Source: Juglans regia (taxonomy: Eukaryota > Streptophyta > Magnoliopsida > Fagales > Juglandaceae). Taken from it: a DNA stretch of 64,000 nucleotides. The stretch lies in NCBI RefSeq assembly GCF_001411555.2, contig NC_049908.1, forward strand, positions 26,388,724 to 26,452,723, written 5' to 3'. Position 1 is the stretch's first letter. Each line of letters begins with the position of its first letter. The notes below the pieces were generated by a model. It had not been told where the DNA came from, did not search any database, and was given only the letters and a program-made list of their open reading frames with translations. The position numbers and the translations under genes are program-made. Shown in pieces: positions 37,252-48,600 of this stretch.

Positions 37252-37744
37252 ATGGCCAGGGCAGGAGGGATCATAAACGCGGTGAACGTCGGGATAGCAG
37301 TGCAAGCAGATTGGGAGAACCGAGAGTTCATCTCTCACATTTCCCTCAATGTTCGACGCCTCTTCGATTTCCTTGTACAATTTGGTAACCAATTCTATTC
37401 CCTTCCTTTCCTTCTTCTGCAGTACCGGATTTGCTGATATGGGATTGATTCGAATAGCACGTCCCTCCATTGTGGATTGCATTAATTTTTACACCATAAT
37501 TACCCCATTACATGAATGCCCACAACCATTTTGTGATTTTTGCTCTATCCTGTTATAGTATCAGGTTTTGCGGGGTTGGTGTGGTGTTATTTCATATTAT
37601 GCTTCTTGTACTCTTTCAGAGGCTACAACGAAGAGCAAGTTGGCATCATTGAATGAGAAGCTTCACACGCTGGAGCGTCGTCTTGAACTGCTTGAAGTCC
37701 AAGTGGATACTGCATCATCCAATCCCTCTCTCTTCGCTACATAA
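37252..37744 (+). CDS. BRK1: BRICK1, SCAR/WAVE complex subunit (HSPC300 homologue)
   Basis: The smallest subunit of the SCAR/WAVE complex, which activates ARP2/3 to nucleate actin; in plants it shapes trichomes, pavement-cell lobes and tip growth. Two exons, 37252-37384 and 37620-37744 (TAA), GT-AG intron in phase 1, 85 aa, the usual plant length. Exon 1 contains NAVNVGIAVQADWENREFIS and LNVRRLFDFLVQF; exon 2 begins EATTKSKLASLNEKL and ends NPSLFAT. The C-terminal half is a Leu-heptad coiled coil (LNEKLHTLERRLELLEVQV) that packs into the SCAR/ABI helical bundle. Easily missed because neither exon exceeds 45 codons. The minus-strand ORFs across exon 1 are not genes. Confidence 0.96.
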
Positions 37745-40519
37745 TGTTTATCGGATCATGTTGTTGTTGCAGCTGCTGCTGCAATACGGCTTCTCTGTAG
37801 ACTAGCCTTATCTTGTGTTGTAACACTCTTTGAGACTAATTTTCTCGAGTTTTTTCATGCTTCTATATCATGATCAATGTGTGAGGTAGTTAGAAATTAT
37901 ATTCTTTGGCTGTAGCCACTTTGAGTACATAAATACGCTTTAAATACAGAATGCTATCTTTAGGATCTTCAAGCCACCTTTAGAATCTTTGAATGGTGCA
38001 GATGTTTGTTTATAGTAAATTCAAGGTCATATAGATGTTTCTTGATAGTAAAATAGGAGTATATTATGATAACTCAAGCATTATGCCAATGAATTCTACT
38101 CCAAATGACCGATCCTCTTAATGTAAGAATAGCGCCATGAAGAATGAGTTCTGGATTCTATGTGACTTGTCAATAATAATAGCAATGATACCCAATAGTA
38201 TATCGTCTATAATTGAGCTTAGCTAAATCAGTTTCTTCTGTTGGTTTCTCGAATGATTAAGATTTGTCTATGGTTCCTCATTCGCCACTTTATCCAAGCT
38301 GTGCTCTTTTGTGTCTTCTAGTCCTTATAACTCCTATATCATGAGCCCCATCTCTCCTTTTGTCTGTAATTAATACCACCTCGCCATCTAAAGTTTATTC
38401 ATCATATGGCCATTGTGTCCGACCTTTGTTGTTTTTCCATTTGGTTTTATAAGTATAGGCGTTTTCTTGTATGAAAAGTTGTGGCTAATAATACATAAAT
38501 TCTTTTTGGTCCATCTTGATTCAGTTTTAAGAGTTTATTGTACTTGGTTTTGAAATGCCTTTTGTTACGAAGCATCAAGTTTCACATTGGCAGATTGTTG
38601 ATTAATCTTTTTCTTCTAATAAAATATCATATACCAGTACTTTTCATCATGAACAACTGCTGAGTACCATGCTGTGGCTACATCATTTTGTCAGCAATTC
38701 CATATGGTTAAGGGATGAAACTCTTTCTAGACATAAACATTCCTGTTGATGGTCATGTCTGATCTAAATTTTAATTTCGAGTTTTCGTAATTTTTAACTT
38801 CTTAGAGGGTATTCACTGTTCGTTCATAGCATATGACGTCTAACCCCAACTACCAGCTCAATATATATAATTTGTGGATGGGGACAACCCTTAGTTACTG
38901 AATCTGTTTACTCATATGTTTTATAGAGTTTCTTCTTTATCTTATATATCCATGCGTGTATAACCATATATATGGTTTCTTTATTAAATCACGTGTAAGA
39001 AAATGTCTCATAAAAACAAAGCTACCAATTCCAGCTCCTGCTCTTATAGTTGAGTGAGTCATGCAGTACCTTTTCCGTCCAAGTAGGGAGGGCTTTAGTT
39101 CAACCCATGTTTTCTGGGAATGGGAATTGTTACCTTCCCCAAGTAAACTAACTACAAGAATAGGACCATTTGATTAAAGAGCAAAAAAGGGTTGCATTTT
39201 CTTTTAAACCATTCGATATAGATCCAGCAAGGTGTAAGCACTGGGGTAGTATTTTGTTCCATAGTATATGGTGGGACTTGTTGATTTGATTTGATCAGGT
39301 GATAACCAGGCAGCACTCCTCTCAACTTATCTCATCTAATCATTACAATTTTTTCAAATTTCCACACAAAATAAAATAAACAATTCAACTTTTTCAAATC
39401 CCAAAACAAAAATAATATTAAAAAAATATATTCAAATAATATTTTATTCAACTTTTAACTTAATCTCAACTTATCTCATCTCATCTGCAAAAACAAACAA
39501 GGCCTTAATGAGTTTAAAATGCACATAGAATTTGATTGTCATCTCATACTCGACAAGATACAAGCTGGGGTCATTTTGACATTACATGTTGCTTCAGAAC
39601 ATCAAATTGCTAACCAAACCTCTTTCTTTTTGTCCTTTTTACTGATTTTTTGTCCAAGATGGGTGTATCTAATATCTACACTCCATCTTGAGGGGGACCA
39701 TTACAATTGTATTGCATTTTGTATTTTTGTATTTTCTATATTTTCTGTACACGTGAACTTGTTAGATCAGTTAGTTCAAAGTCTCTGTTAGACTGTTTCT
39801 TAGTATTAAAAGCAGAGCACTTCGTATCAAGTTTCATTCAACTAATAAGATTTTGCCTCTCTCCAAGCTTCCAAATACTTCCATTGCTAAGGTTGTAATA
39901 GTAGCCATACGTGGCTTATGATTTTTCTTTCTTTTTTGTTAAAGGTGGTGTAGACTGTAGAGGAAATCATTCATGACATGAAAACAGAACCACTTACGCC
40001 TATACATGCACACAAATTTAATTAGTGTATGTACATAATCCTGGTGTGTAAGAAACTTAAAAAGATGCATCATTTTTTTTTTATGACATTAGCTCCCACA
40101 GCAAAGCTAGCCTCGATGCTTACAACAAATGATCATTAGCATATTCGAAGCAGTTAAAATTGGTTGGTCGGTAACCTATAGATAGAGGCTAAAAACCTTA
40201 GCATCAGTCTTTTATTTATGGCAGTCCTGCATAAGACAATGAACTTCTTGAGACTGTTTAATTCAATTGCATCATTCTCCCTTCCAAAACCCACTTACAC
40301 TTTTGAAACAGTAAATTTCAGTTGCTTATAGCATAAAGACATGCATATCAATTGTTGCCAAGGAAAATATTTTTGACATGTCCATGGAAGCTTATCTTAA
40401 TTAGCATGAGCATGCTATACAGATCAACAGCTCATCTGTTGTTAAGAAAAACTGTCTGCAAATTTAGCAATTTCAAGATCACACTCTGGTGGCCTCTTTC
40501 TTATCTCGTCCTTGCTTTT
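37745..40519. other. Long intergenic stretch without a supported gene
   Basis: It contains the BRK1 3' region, AT-rich DNA, one MITE copy (39318-39504) and the STR2 3' side. ORFs at 39519-39898 and 40352-40552 show no domain, and their Phe/Ile/Leu-rich content suits random AT-rich sequence. Confidence 0.55.
39318..39504 (-). mobile_element. Harbinger-like MITE, reverse orientation
   Basis: Family interior in complement (cttatctcatctaatcatta, caattcaactttttcaaatc), ending aaaacaaacaaggcc followed by TTA. The left inverted end is degraded. Confidence 0.6.
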
Positions 40520-43500
40520 CTACGTCCTCTGGCTCTTCGACCCAAAACGTAGAACCAAGTAAAACAAAACCCTATATAGAACAGCCCAACCCAACATTAT
40601 GAGCACTTTCTCCCATTTATCTTGTTCACCGCCTAGAATATTAAGCTTGTCCAGAATCTTATGACCAGACACAATCTCTCCATTAGAGTTTGTTCCAAAA
40701 GAAACATCCGTCTGATACTGGTTCATCAAAAGCCCTTCATATGGATATGTCATTGTGGAAATCTTGTTCATCCACTTCCAGTAAGAAGGAATGTCATGGC
40801 TATTCAAGAAGTACCCACAGAACAAGAAGAAAAGGGCAGTGAAAGCAATGACTGCAGCATAACCCAAGATATAGTTGGGCACCACCGAGCTCACAAATAC
40901 CACAAACGAGTTTGTTGAGAGAAGGGCGACGTAGAGAACAATCAAGAAATATATGAAAGGTCCCCGGAGTTCCAAAGCAAACCACACAATAGCTGCATAG
41001 ACAGCAGCCTGAAGAGCAAGGAAAGGAAGGTAAGTAATGAGACCTGCAATGGTATAAGACGAGGCTCTATATGCATTGTGGGAAGTCTCTCGGATGAAAA
41101 TGAAACGCTCTTGAATGAAGGCCGGGACGGCATCGTTGGAAGAAAAGAAGAAGAGGCAGACTGTGAAGATGAAGAAGCTGATGCGGTTTGTAATTCCTTG
41201 CAAGTCTGGTTTAGGGTTCTTGAACATGGTGGCCATCATGATACCCATGACGGTGAGGACCACTAGTCTTGAGAGGAAAAGCTCAGGTGTACGATAGATG
41301 TTTTTGAAGTTGCGGCGCATGAGTATCATAGTCTCCGAGAAGAATGAATTAGCAAACTTTGGGCCCAGATGGTTGTTTGCCATGGAGTTTGGAGCATGAT
41401 CTTCGGGAGTGAGATAGTCACTTTCATTGACAGTGTAGTCGCTGCTTTGAGGTGTCCTGGCTATCATTTCACTCGAATATTGATCATTATATCCGGGGGA
41501 TAAGCTGCTTCCCACCATATTAAACACACATAGAGATCAAGCACATGTAAGTCAGAGTAAATCTTACATATTGCAGAAGAGAATTACTTTGTATTCACGG
41601 AAAGTCTTACAAAAGTGATTGTGCATGCTGATGCATGTGTTAATTTGATTCTGAGTTGAGTTTTTGAGTTAACTCTTTGTTATGTCAAGACTGAAACTGT
41701 CATTTTTAAAAATTTAAATACTAAAATATGAAGGAAAAAGGGTGCTGTAACAGTGCTGGTCTGAATAATTACCTCATGGAGATGGGCACTTTCTGATTAG
41801 TCCGGGAAGGAGCATTCCTCAGTACTTGAAGAACTCCAAGGTCGCTAGCACTCCATGACTTTGAATTACTATTATATGAGCTTCTCAAGCTGTGATCATA
41901 AGAATAGTCAGCTTGATCAACATTATTTGTTTGCCTCCTTCCTGCCTTAATTCCCATCCGATCACTGATCACTTCTGAAGCCTGATCATGACTGCTGCGT
42001 CGTGCCGGAGTCGACGTTGGTGCTACACTTGAAACTGATATATCCTCACCTGCCAATGGCGGGGGCTTCAGACCCGTAAGCGCAAATTTAGCAAGCACCT
42101 CAACTCCAAGTTCAGATTGATCATACTGCTGAATCACATCGATCAAGTGCTCGACGGAGTTCTCTCCCTTGGGGACTTTCCTTCCTATTCGTGCTAAATG
42201 ATGGGCAACATCTTTAGGGGATCCTTGATACATGAGCTGGCCGCGAGCAAGGATTATGAGGTGGTCAAGGAGGAGCTGGATCCTGGATGAGGGCTGGTGG
42301 ATTGTGAGGATCACAGTACTGCCTGAGCGTGCAATATGGTGCACCTTTTCTATGACGCTATGAGCACTGGTTGAGTCTAGACCTGAAGTTGGCTCGTCCA
42401 GGAATAGTAACGATGGTCCATGAATGATGTCCACCCCTATTGATACTCTCCGACGCTCTCCGCCGGACACTCCTCTCGTCCCCTCGTCACCTATATAGGT
42501 GTTCCGACATGACTACAACATATGCATGTCCAGTCATAAAAATTCGAGATCAGAAGGCCCGTTGTCTTTAAAAAGAATAGAAATGATGCTTTGTCATAAT
42601 CATATTTTAAGTGACTTTTTATTTGAATAATCTACTTAAAACATGATATCATGTTAACCGATGTCATCAATGATTATAATAAGATTATTATTATTTTTTT
42701 ACAATAACAACGAGCAAATAACCGATGTCACTTTATGATTTCTCGATGATACAATAACAACTCAACTAAAATGCATCGACAACTTCTTAATAAAATACTA
42801 TTTTTTAAATGAAAAGTGTTACAGTTATAAATAAATTTCATAAAAGTAAATTTATAAATTGAATACATGATTTCATATGATACGTTATATCTACTTTACA
42901 ATATATAAAAGTAGTTTTATAATTTAACATATTACGTCAAACTAAGTGAATTTATTTTTATATGATCTATTTGTGACTAAAAAAATTCTCGTTTAAATTC
43001 TAAAGGCCTCAATCAAAATAAAATTTTTGAAAAATATTAATTTATTCAATAGCTATATAGGAGGTGTCAAGCAGTTGTTATTTTATAAATATTAATTTAT
43101 ATATCATTGAGCGAGCTTGAAACTTAAAAAATGGTCATTTCAAGGTTAAGATCAGATCAAATATGTGGGACATATATACATGCAAGATATATAAATTAGG
43201 TTGAAGAAATATTTTAAGAGTGTTGATTACTTACTGATAATCCAAGCTGCTCGATGAGCTTCTCCACACGCAGCTGCTTATCGGCAGTTGAGATTGGACC
43301 AAGCCGAAAATCAGCCGCATACATCAAAGTCTCATACACAGTAAGCATTGGGAACAGTTTATCATCCTGCATAATATATGCAGAGGTCCTTTTAATCAAC
43401 CCGGGGCTCGTTTCCATGCCATCCAAGGACACCCTACCCTTAAGACTCCCAGAAGCTATTCTCCCAGCCAATCCATCCAAGAGGGTAGATTTCCCTGCGC

Positions 43501-43723
43501 CACTCGGACCCATCACTGCGGTGATGCAACCCTTTGGTGCATACCCAGTAATCCTGTTCAGCAGGTCTACTTCAGCTTGCCTCGTCGACTTCCCTCCTTC
43601 AAGATTCATTTTCTTTGTCACTGTATATGTAAGGCTCGAAAACTCAAGCCCACCAGTGAAACTAACTGGCTTTCCTATGTCGATCACCGTCTCACGACGA
43701 TGATCATCACCGGCAGGAGCCAT
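40520..43723 (-). CDS. STR2: ABCG half-size transporter STR2 (arbuscular mycorrhiza)
   Basis: Half-size ABCG protein. In Medicago and rice, STR2 pairs with STR in the periarbuscular membrane and is needed for arbuscule growth, probably exporting lipid to the fungus. Three exons on minus: 43723-43235, 42512-41773 and 41504-40520, 737 aa, close to the family length. The nucleotide-binding domain precedes the membrane domain (ABCG order): Walker A GPSGAGKST at 72-80, signature VSGGERRR, Walker B SLLFLDEPTSGLDS, H-loop LTIHQPS. A Ser-rich linker (about residues 320-440) varies in the family. ABC2 membrane domain: about six hydrophobic spans from VVLTVMGIMMATMF to VLIMLGWAVLYRVLFYLVL, with FFSSNDAVPAFIQERFIFIRE and MTYPYEGLLMNQYQT. 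Intron 2 has a tandem acceptor (see findings). A TATA-like tatatatg lies about 65 bp upstream of the ATG. The frame appears intact. Confidence 0.93.
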
Positions 43724-44381
43724 TTTTTGATCGATTGATCTCCTCTTGAACTATGTGATTGAGAGGGGGGAAGCTAAGAGAGAGACATATATATTAGAGG
43801 GAGTTTACTTCTTCTTCTTTTTTCTTTCGGGGTTTTCCAAGTTGGGTGTTTGGGGCTGAAGGAGAATTAAAAAGGACGAGAAAATGTGAGAATGGGATCT
43901 ACACAGCTGGTTAGACGGTCTCAGGTGGAAGTTCCAAAGTTCTAGTACTCGAGGCTGTTTTGATCATCGGAGTATCCGTTTTGAGACTCTTCAATAGAAA
44001 ATAAGAAAGAAAATGTTTTCTTGTTTCCTTCATCATCTGGTTGACATTAGCCATGCATGCGTTCTAGCTATGTATTTTATACTTTAATACACTATATATA
44101 TATATATATTTAAGCATGGCTGAATACCAAATAATAGCATCGGCTAAGATCTAAAGTACAATAAAGAATTTAAGATTGTGTCAAGTTGTCTACAGCTTGT
44201 TATCTTAACGGTCAGATATGAATGAATGGTACTATTTGCTAATTTTGAGTAATTTGAATGTACAATACATTAATTTTGTAGTTTGGTGAACAAAATTATA
44301 ACAGCTTATTGATAATTTAAGGATACAAAATAGCTCTAACATTTGGGTTGGGTTCAACTTCTATCAGTTGTGTCAACTGAA

Positions 44382-44389
44382 GCATATGC
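44382..44389. promoter_or_regulatory. P1BS-type site upstream of STR2
   Basis: gcatatgc fits the palindromic P1BS consensus GNATATNC bound by PHR-type phosphate-starvation regulators. It lies about 660 bp upstream of the STR2 ATG. Mycorrhiza-induced plant promoters often combine P1BS with a MYCS/CTTC element; a near-match to MYCS, tttcttgtttc, is at 44017-44027. An 8-base site is expected by chance every few kb, so this is only a candidate. Confidence 0.35.
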
Positions 44390-44414
44390 TTAAGTTAAGC
44401 TTATCTTGCTCGAC

Positions 44415-44712
44415 TCATTTAAAGTCGATTTGGATTGAGAGATGTAACAAAAATTTAACAAATTTCAACTCATAAATTTCACTATTATTCACAAGAATAA
44501 ATATAGATAGAAGTCATTATTGGAAGCATCCGTTTTTCACACATGATATAGCATCATCTAAACTACACATATCTCCAAGTGAGTGTTGGGAATAATCAAC
44601 TAGAAGTAGCCACGCAGTGAATGCAAAGTATGCACTGCTATAATGGCTTTTCTCTAACATTACTCTATTCACAAACCATTTTAATCTCATCTCATCTCTC
44701 AATCCAAACTAA
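44415..44712. mobile_element. MITE with cttggattgagag-type ends upstream of STR2
   Basis: Inverted ends gatttggattgagagat and atctctcaatccaaact enclose cttcaactcat-type family words. The central 100-190 bp are unlike other copies. It lies 0.7-1 kb upstream of STR2. The minus ORF at 44517-44702 inside it is not a credible gene. Confidence 0.55.
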
Positions 44713-44930
44713 CGCATTAATTAATTTTGGTGTAGAATTAATGGGGTGTAACAAAAATTTTCTACTCAATGTCACATGATGTTGGTTTAGGATCATATTA
44801 AGTCAATTTCAGATTATATATGAGTTAACTAATCCGATTCATTTAATTAAATATGTCAGATCCCTCAGTATAACATTTAACCCTTTTTCTATTTTTATAT
44901 CTAACCCTTTTCTTTCGACATGTGTGTGTA

Positions 44931-45777
44931 TATATATATATCTCTATATATATAAAGAGCCTATGAAACGGAATTTTCTTGTTTTAAAGGAATATGCTAG
45001 TTTTTATTAACTTTCCATCCGTTTATAATAATTACAAAACACAGGAATACAATTGTATTTTCATTTACAATCTATTTATGGCTACTTTTATGATTTCTGT
45101 TGGTTTCTATTCCACTATTAATATATTTAAATATGCTAATAAAGCAGATTTATTATAATAATAATAATTATGGATTCAATTTTCAATTTAAAAATACGTT
45201 ATAATAGGAAAACAGATTTATGTAGATTTGTCTTTTCGTATTCATTATAATAGGAAAACATTATAATAATTTACAAATTAAAAGATGTTACGTGCCTGAG
45301 GCACGTATGAGCAGTTCAAAGTACTAATATATTTTATTAAAATAAAAATAAAGTACATATATCTTATTATTTTATTACTAATATATATCTTAAAAGTTAT
45401 TGAAAGATAGGCTATTTATAAATTATTATAATGTTTTCCTATTATAATGAATACGAAAAGACAAATCTACATAAATCTGTTTTCCTATTATAACGTATTT
45501 TTAAATTGAAAATTGAATCCATGATTATTATTATAATAAATATGCTTTATTAGCATATTTAAAGATATTAATAGTGGAATAGAAATCAACATAAACTATA
45601 AAAATAGTCATAAACAGAATGTAAAAAAAAATACAATTGTATCCCTGTGTTCTGTAATTATTACAAATGGATGGAAAGTTAATGAAAATCAACATATTCC
45701 GTTAAAACAAGAAATTTCTGTTAAAACAAGAAAATTCCGTTTCATAAGCTCTTTATATATATAGATAGATATATATA
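44931..45777. mobile_element. Large foldback element, about 340-bp inverted arms
   Basis: The left arm (about 44931-45278) is the inverted complement of the right arm (about 45414-45777). Matching blocks include aaacggaattttcttgttt, aactttccatcc, attataataggaaaacagat and gacaaatctacataaatctg. The spacer of about 135 bp holds the palindrome acgtgcctgaggcacgt. Identity between arms is high, with small indels near the outer ends. The outer ends are TA-rich (tatatataaagagc). No coding capacity; its superfamily is unclear (long-TIR MITE, foldback or Helitron-like). Confidence 0.85.
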
Positions 45778-45950
45778 TCCTTGTATAGATACTTGATAAT
45801 TCAAGGATAAAAGTAGGGCTCGCAATTCGTAATGTGTTTTGAGTTGGGCTAAGAAGTTCAGGTTATATATAAGGTGAACGTTAACCCAAGTCATATACAT
45901 GAGTCAAAGCCTAACACCCAGCCCGCCAATCTTGCATCGTGAGTTGTTAT

Positions 45951-46410
45951 TAGGGATGTAATCGGTTCAGTTTGGGAGTGGTTACGAATCAAAAATTTTG
46001 GTCTATCATTTTTGCTGGATTGGATCATTAGCTATCGATCTATTCGGTTCGTTTCAATCCATAAATATTTTTTTTTCTTTTTTTTGACAAAAAAGTTAAT
46101 ACAAAAAGTTAATTAAATTAATAAAATTAAAATTAAGTGATCTCTTTAATATTTTATATATGATTAATGAAAATAAATACTTTTATTGTATATATAATCA
46201 ATGGTAATCTATTAAATGAAAATTAAATAATTAATTTATACAATTACTATATAAAACAATAAATTATATATATAATATTTTAAATACATATATATATATA
46301 TATACACTCGATCGGTTTCGGTCCAATCTGGTCCAAAAAAACCACACCCTGAGACTTACCAATAAGACTATCATTCCGGTCTAGTCCGAACCGATATTCT
46401 TACACCCCTA
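45951..46410 (-). mobile_element. hAT-type MITE, copy 2
   Basis: Starts tagggatgtaatcgg and ends with ttacacccctA. In reverse complement it parallels the element at 23837-24303 through nearly its whole length. The flanking 8-mers gttgttat and gtcgtaac agree at only five positions, so the target duplication is decayed or absent. Confidence 0.72.
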
Positions 46411-46514
46411 GTCGTAACAAGAATTTTCTACTTTAAATATCACAAGTTGGGTTAGAATGTCAAGTCAAATTTAAATCATATATTAGTTGACCTTAATCTG
46501 AAAGTAGAGGCATT

Positions 46515-47980
46515 CACCAAAACTAAACCTAGCGGATTTGCCTCTTGAAAAATCTGCAGTTGAATGCAAGTGGGTATACAAAATTAAGGCTCGTACAGAT
46601 AAATTGGTGGAGTGATACAAGTTTCGCCTTGTTGCTAAAGGTTCTGCCCAAGAATATAATATTGATTACAAGAAAGCTTTTGCATATGTTGCACTATTTA
46701 CTTATGTTAGATCTTTGCCTATATTTGTTGGAGTTCACCGATAGTAATTACTTCAAATGGATGTCAATAATGTCTTTTTGAATGATGATCTTATTGAAAA
46801 AGTATATATGCAAGTTGTAGCCTCCACCTGGATATGAGCAGCCTCCTCACAAAGCCTACTGCCTCGTCATGCTCTTTATAACTTTATAATCTCAAGCAAG
46901 CTCCTCGTACATGGTTTTTAAGTTTTGTGATCACTCAAGTTTTGTTCCTAGATCTTATGACTCTGCATTGTTTCTATGGACCACTAATGCGAGTATTCTT
47001 ATTATCATCTTTCTATATGTTGATGACATGATTATCATCGGGAATGAAATTTCTGAGATACAACGTCTTAAAACCTTTTTGAGTCAAAATTTTGATACGA
47101 AGGATTTGGATAGATCCAACTACTTTCTTGGACTTGAGGTTACTTTTGGTACATATGGTTTTTACTTTTCTCAATCTAAATATACTTTAGATTTGCTTTC
47201 TCGGGTTGGTTTGACTAACAACAAGACTGACAACAACTATCTTGGGACCAATGTCAAGCTTCTTGCCACCGATGTTGAGCCTCCTTCCGATGCCGCTCTC
47301 TATAGGCAGTTGGTTGGTAGTCTTATGTATTTTACTGTCGTTACACGACTAGATATTTTCTATGTAGTACATTTGGTTAGCCAGTTTATGAGTGCTGCTT
47401 GGTATACTCACTATGTTGTCGTTCTTTGTATCTTGGGTTACATTAAGGGAACTTTGTTTCATAGACTTCATTTTTCTTCACACTCATCCATTGAGTTTTG
47501 GCCTTATTATGATGCTGACTAGGCTAGAGATCTCCGTGATCGTTGATCTACCACTGATTATTGCTTTTTACTATGGACTTTTTTGATGTCTGTTGTTACT
47601 CCCTCTAGTACAAAATCTAAGTATTGTATTCTTGCTGACAATACATCTGAACTTTTATGGTTATGTTGGCTTTGACTCATATGGATGCTCCTCTAACGAC
47701 TTGTTCTCTCCTTTATTGTGACAATCGAAGTGCCATACAAATTGCTCATAATGATTCTTAAAATAAGTGTATCAAACAAATCAAGATTGATTGTCACTTC
47801 ATTAGACACATATTCGGCAAGCCACCTTGCTTCTTTGCTCCATCTTCTCTAAAGATTAGCTTGCTAACATTTTCACGAAATCTCATCCACCTAATCGCCT
47901 TCATGATCTTATTTTCAAACTCAACTTAACTCCACTATCTAGAGTTTGAGGGGAATGTTGATGTATATTTGATTAGAATA
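46515..47980 (+). mobile_element. Degenerate Ty1/copia retrotransposon (RT-RNase H part)
   Basis: Recognisable copia reverse transcriptase pieces in changing frames: ECKWVYKIKARTD near 46560, then KQAPRTW-like text near 46895, and an open stretch at 46911-47522 with the catalytic FLYVDDMIIIG, a YFLGLEV block and YRQLVGSLMYFTV. RNase H-like pieces (LYCDNRSAIQIAHN near 47715) follow. Frameshifts and stops separate the parts, and gag, protease and integrase are missing. A purine-rich gaggggaatgttgatgta near 47950 looks like a polypurine tract running into a TG-starting LTR, cut off by the MITEs at 48014. Not capable of transposition. Confidence 0.88.
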
Positions 47981-48013
47981 CTACTTTAATTAGAATATCT
48001 AAAGTTTAAAAAA

Positions 48014-48213
48014 TGAGTTTTGCTACTCATCATCCCACACCACACACCACACACCACACTTATTTTATTTATTTTTACTTTTAGTTTTGCTAAACTAATT
48101 GAGTTTTTATACTCATCACCAATGCACCACATGCTTGCTTTGAGAAAAAAAAATAAAAAGATATAAAATCATGTGGTGTGTGATATATGGATGATGAGTA
48201 GAATTTTTTTTTT
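48014..48213. mobile_element. MITE-like inverted repeat (ctactcatcatcc ends)
   Basis: The left end tgctactcatcatcc is mirrored by ggatgatgagtagaa at the right. The interior has caccacacaccacac and its counterpart gtggtgtgtgat. About 200 bp, non-coding. Confidence 0.65.
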
Positions 48214-48270
48214 TAAAATATGATTTTTTTAAAGAAACCGTAAACAATGAGAACATATAGAAGATGAAAA

Positions 48271-48368
48271 ATTCTACTCATTATCCCTATATCACATACC
48301 ACATATGATTTTTTAATTTTTAATTTTTTTCTTTACTAAACGTGTGGTTTGGATAATGAGTAGAATTA
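48271..48368. mobile_element. Short MITE with perfect 16-bp inverted ends
   Basis: attctactcattatcc at the left and ggataatgagtagaat at the right are perfect complements over 16 bp, enclosing only about 65 bp. It is closely related to the element just to its left and is probably a deletion derivative of the same family. Confidence 0.7.
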
Positions 48369-48394
48369 GTTTATCATGAATAAAAAAAAGTGAG

Positions 48395-48600
48395 ATAAAT
48401 GGCTTGTTTAGATAGTTAGATGAGATGAGATGGTTTTGAATGAATTGAATAAAATATTATTAAAATATTATATTTTAATATTATTATTATTTTGAGATTT
48501 GAAAAAATTAAATTATTTATTATATTTTATATAAAAACTTAAAAAAATTATAATGATAAGATAAGATGAGATAAAAATATTTCTATATCCAAATATGACC
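48395..48600 (+). mobile_element. Harbinger-like MITE copy
   Basis: Begins ggcttgtttagatagttag and ends atatccaaatatgacc, with the family interior (ttgaataaaatattattaaa, taagataagatgagataaaa). It lies about 660 bp upstream of the mtHSP70 start. Confidence 0.65.

Noticed and set aside
40661..41297. Plus-strand ORFs opposite STR2 exon 3
   Set aside because: Shadows of the minus-strand coding exon; no independent signals.
45282..45310. acgtgcctgaggcacgt palindrome as a Helitron 3' hairpin
   Set aside because: It sits in the middle of the foldback spacer, not next to a CTRR end, so there is no good case for a Helitron terminus.
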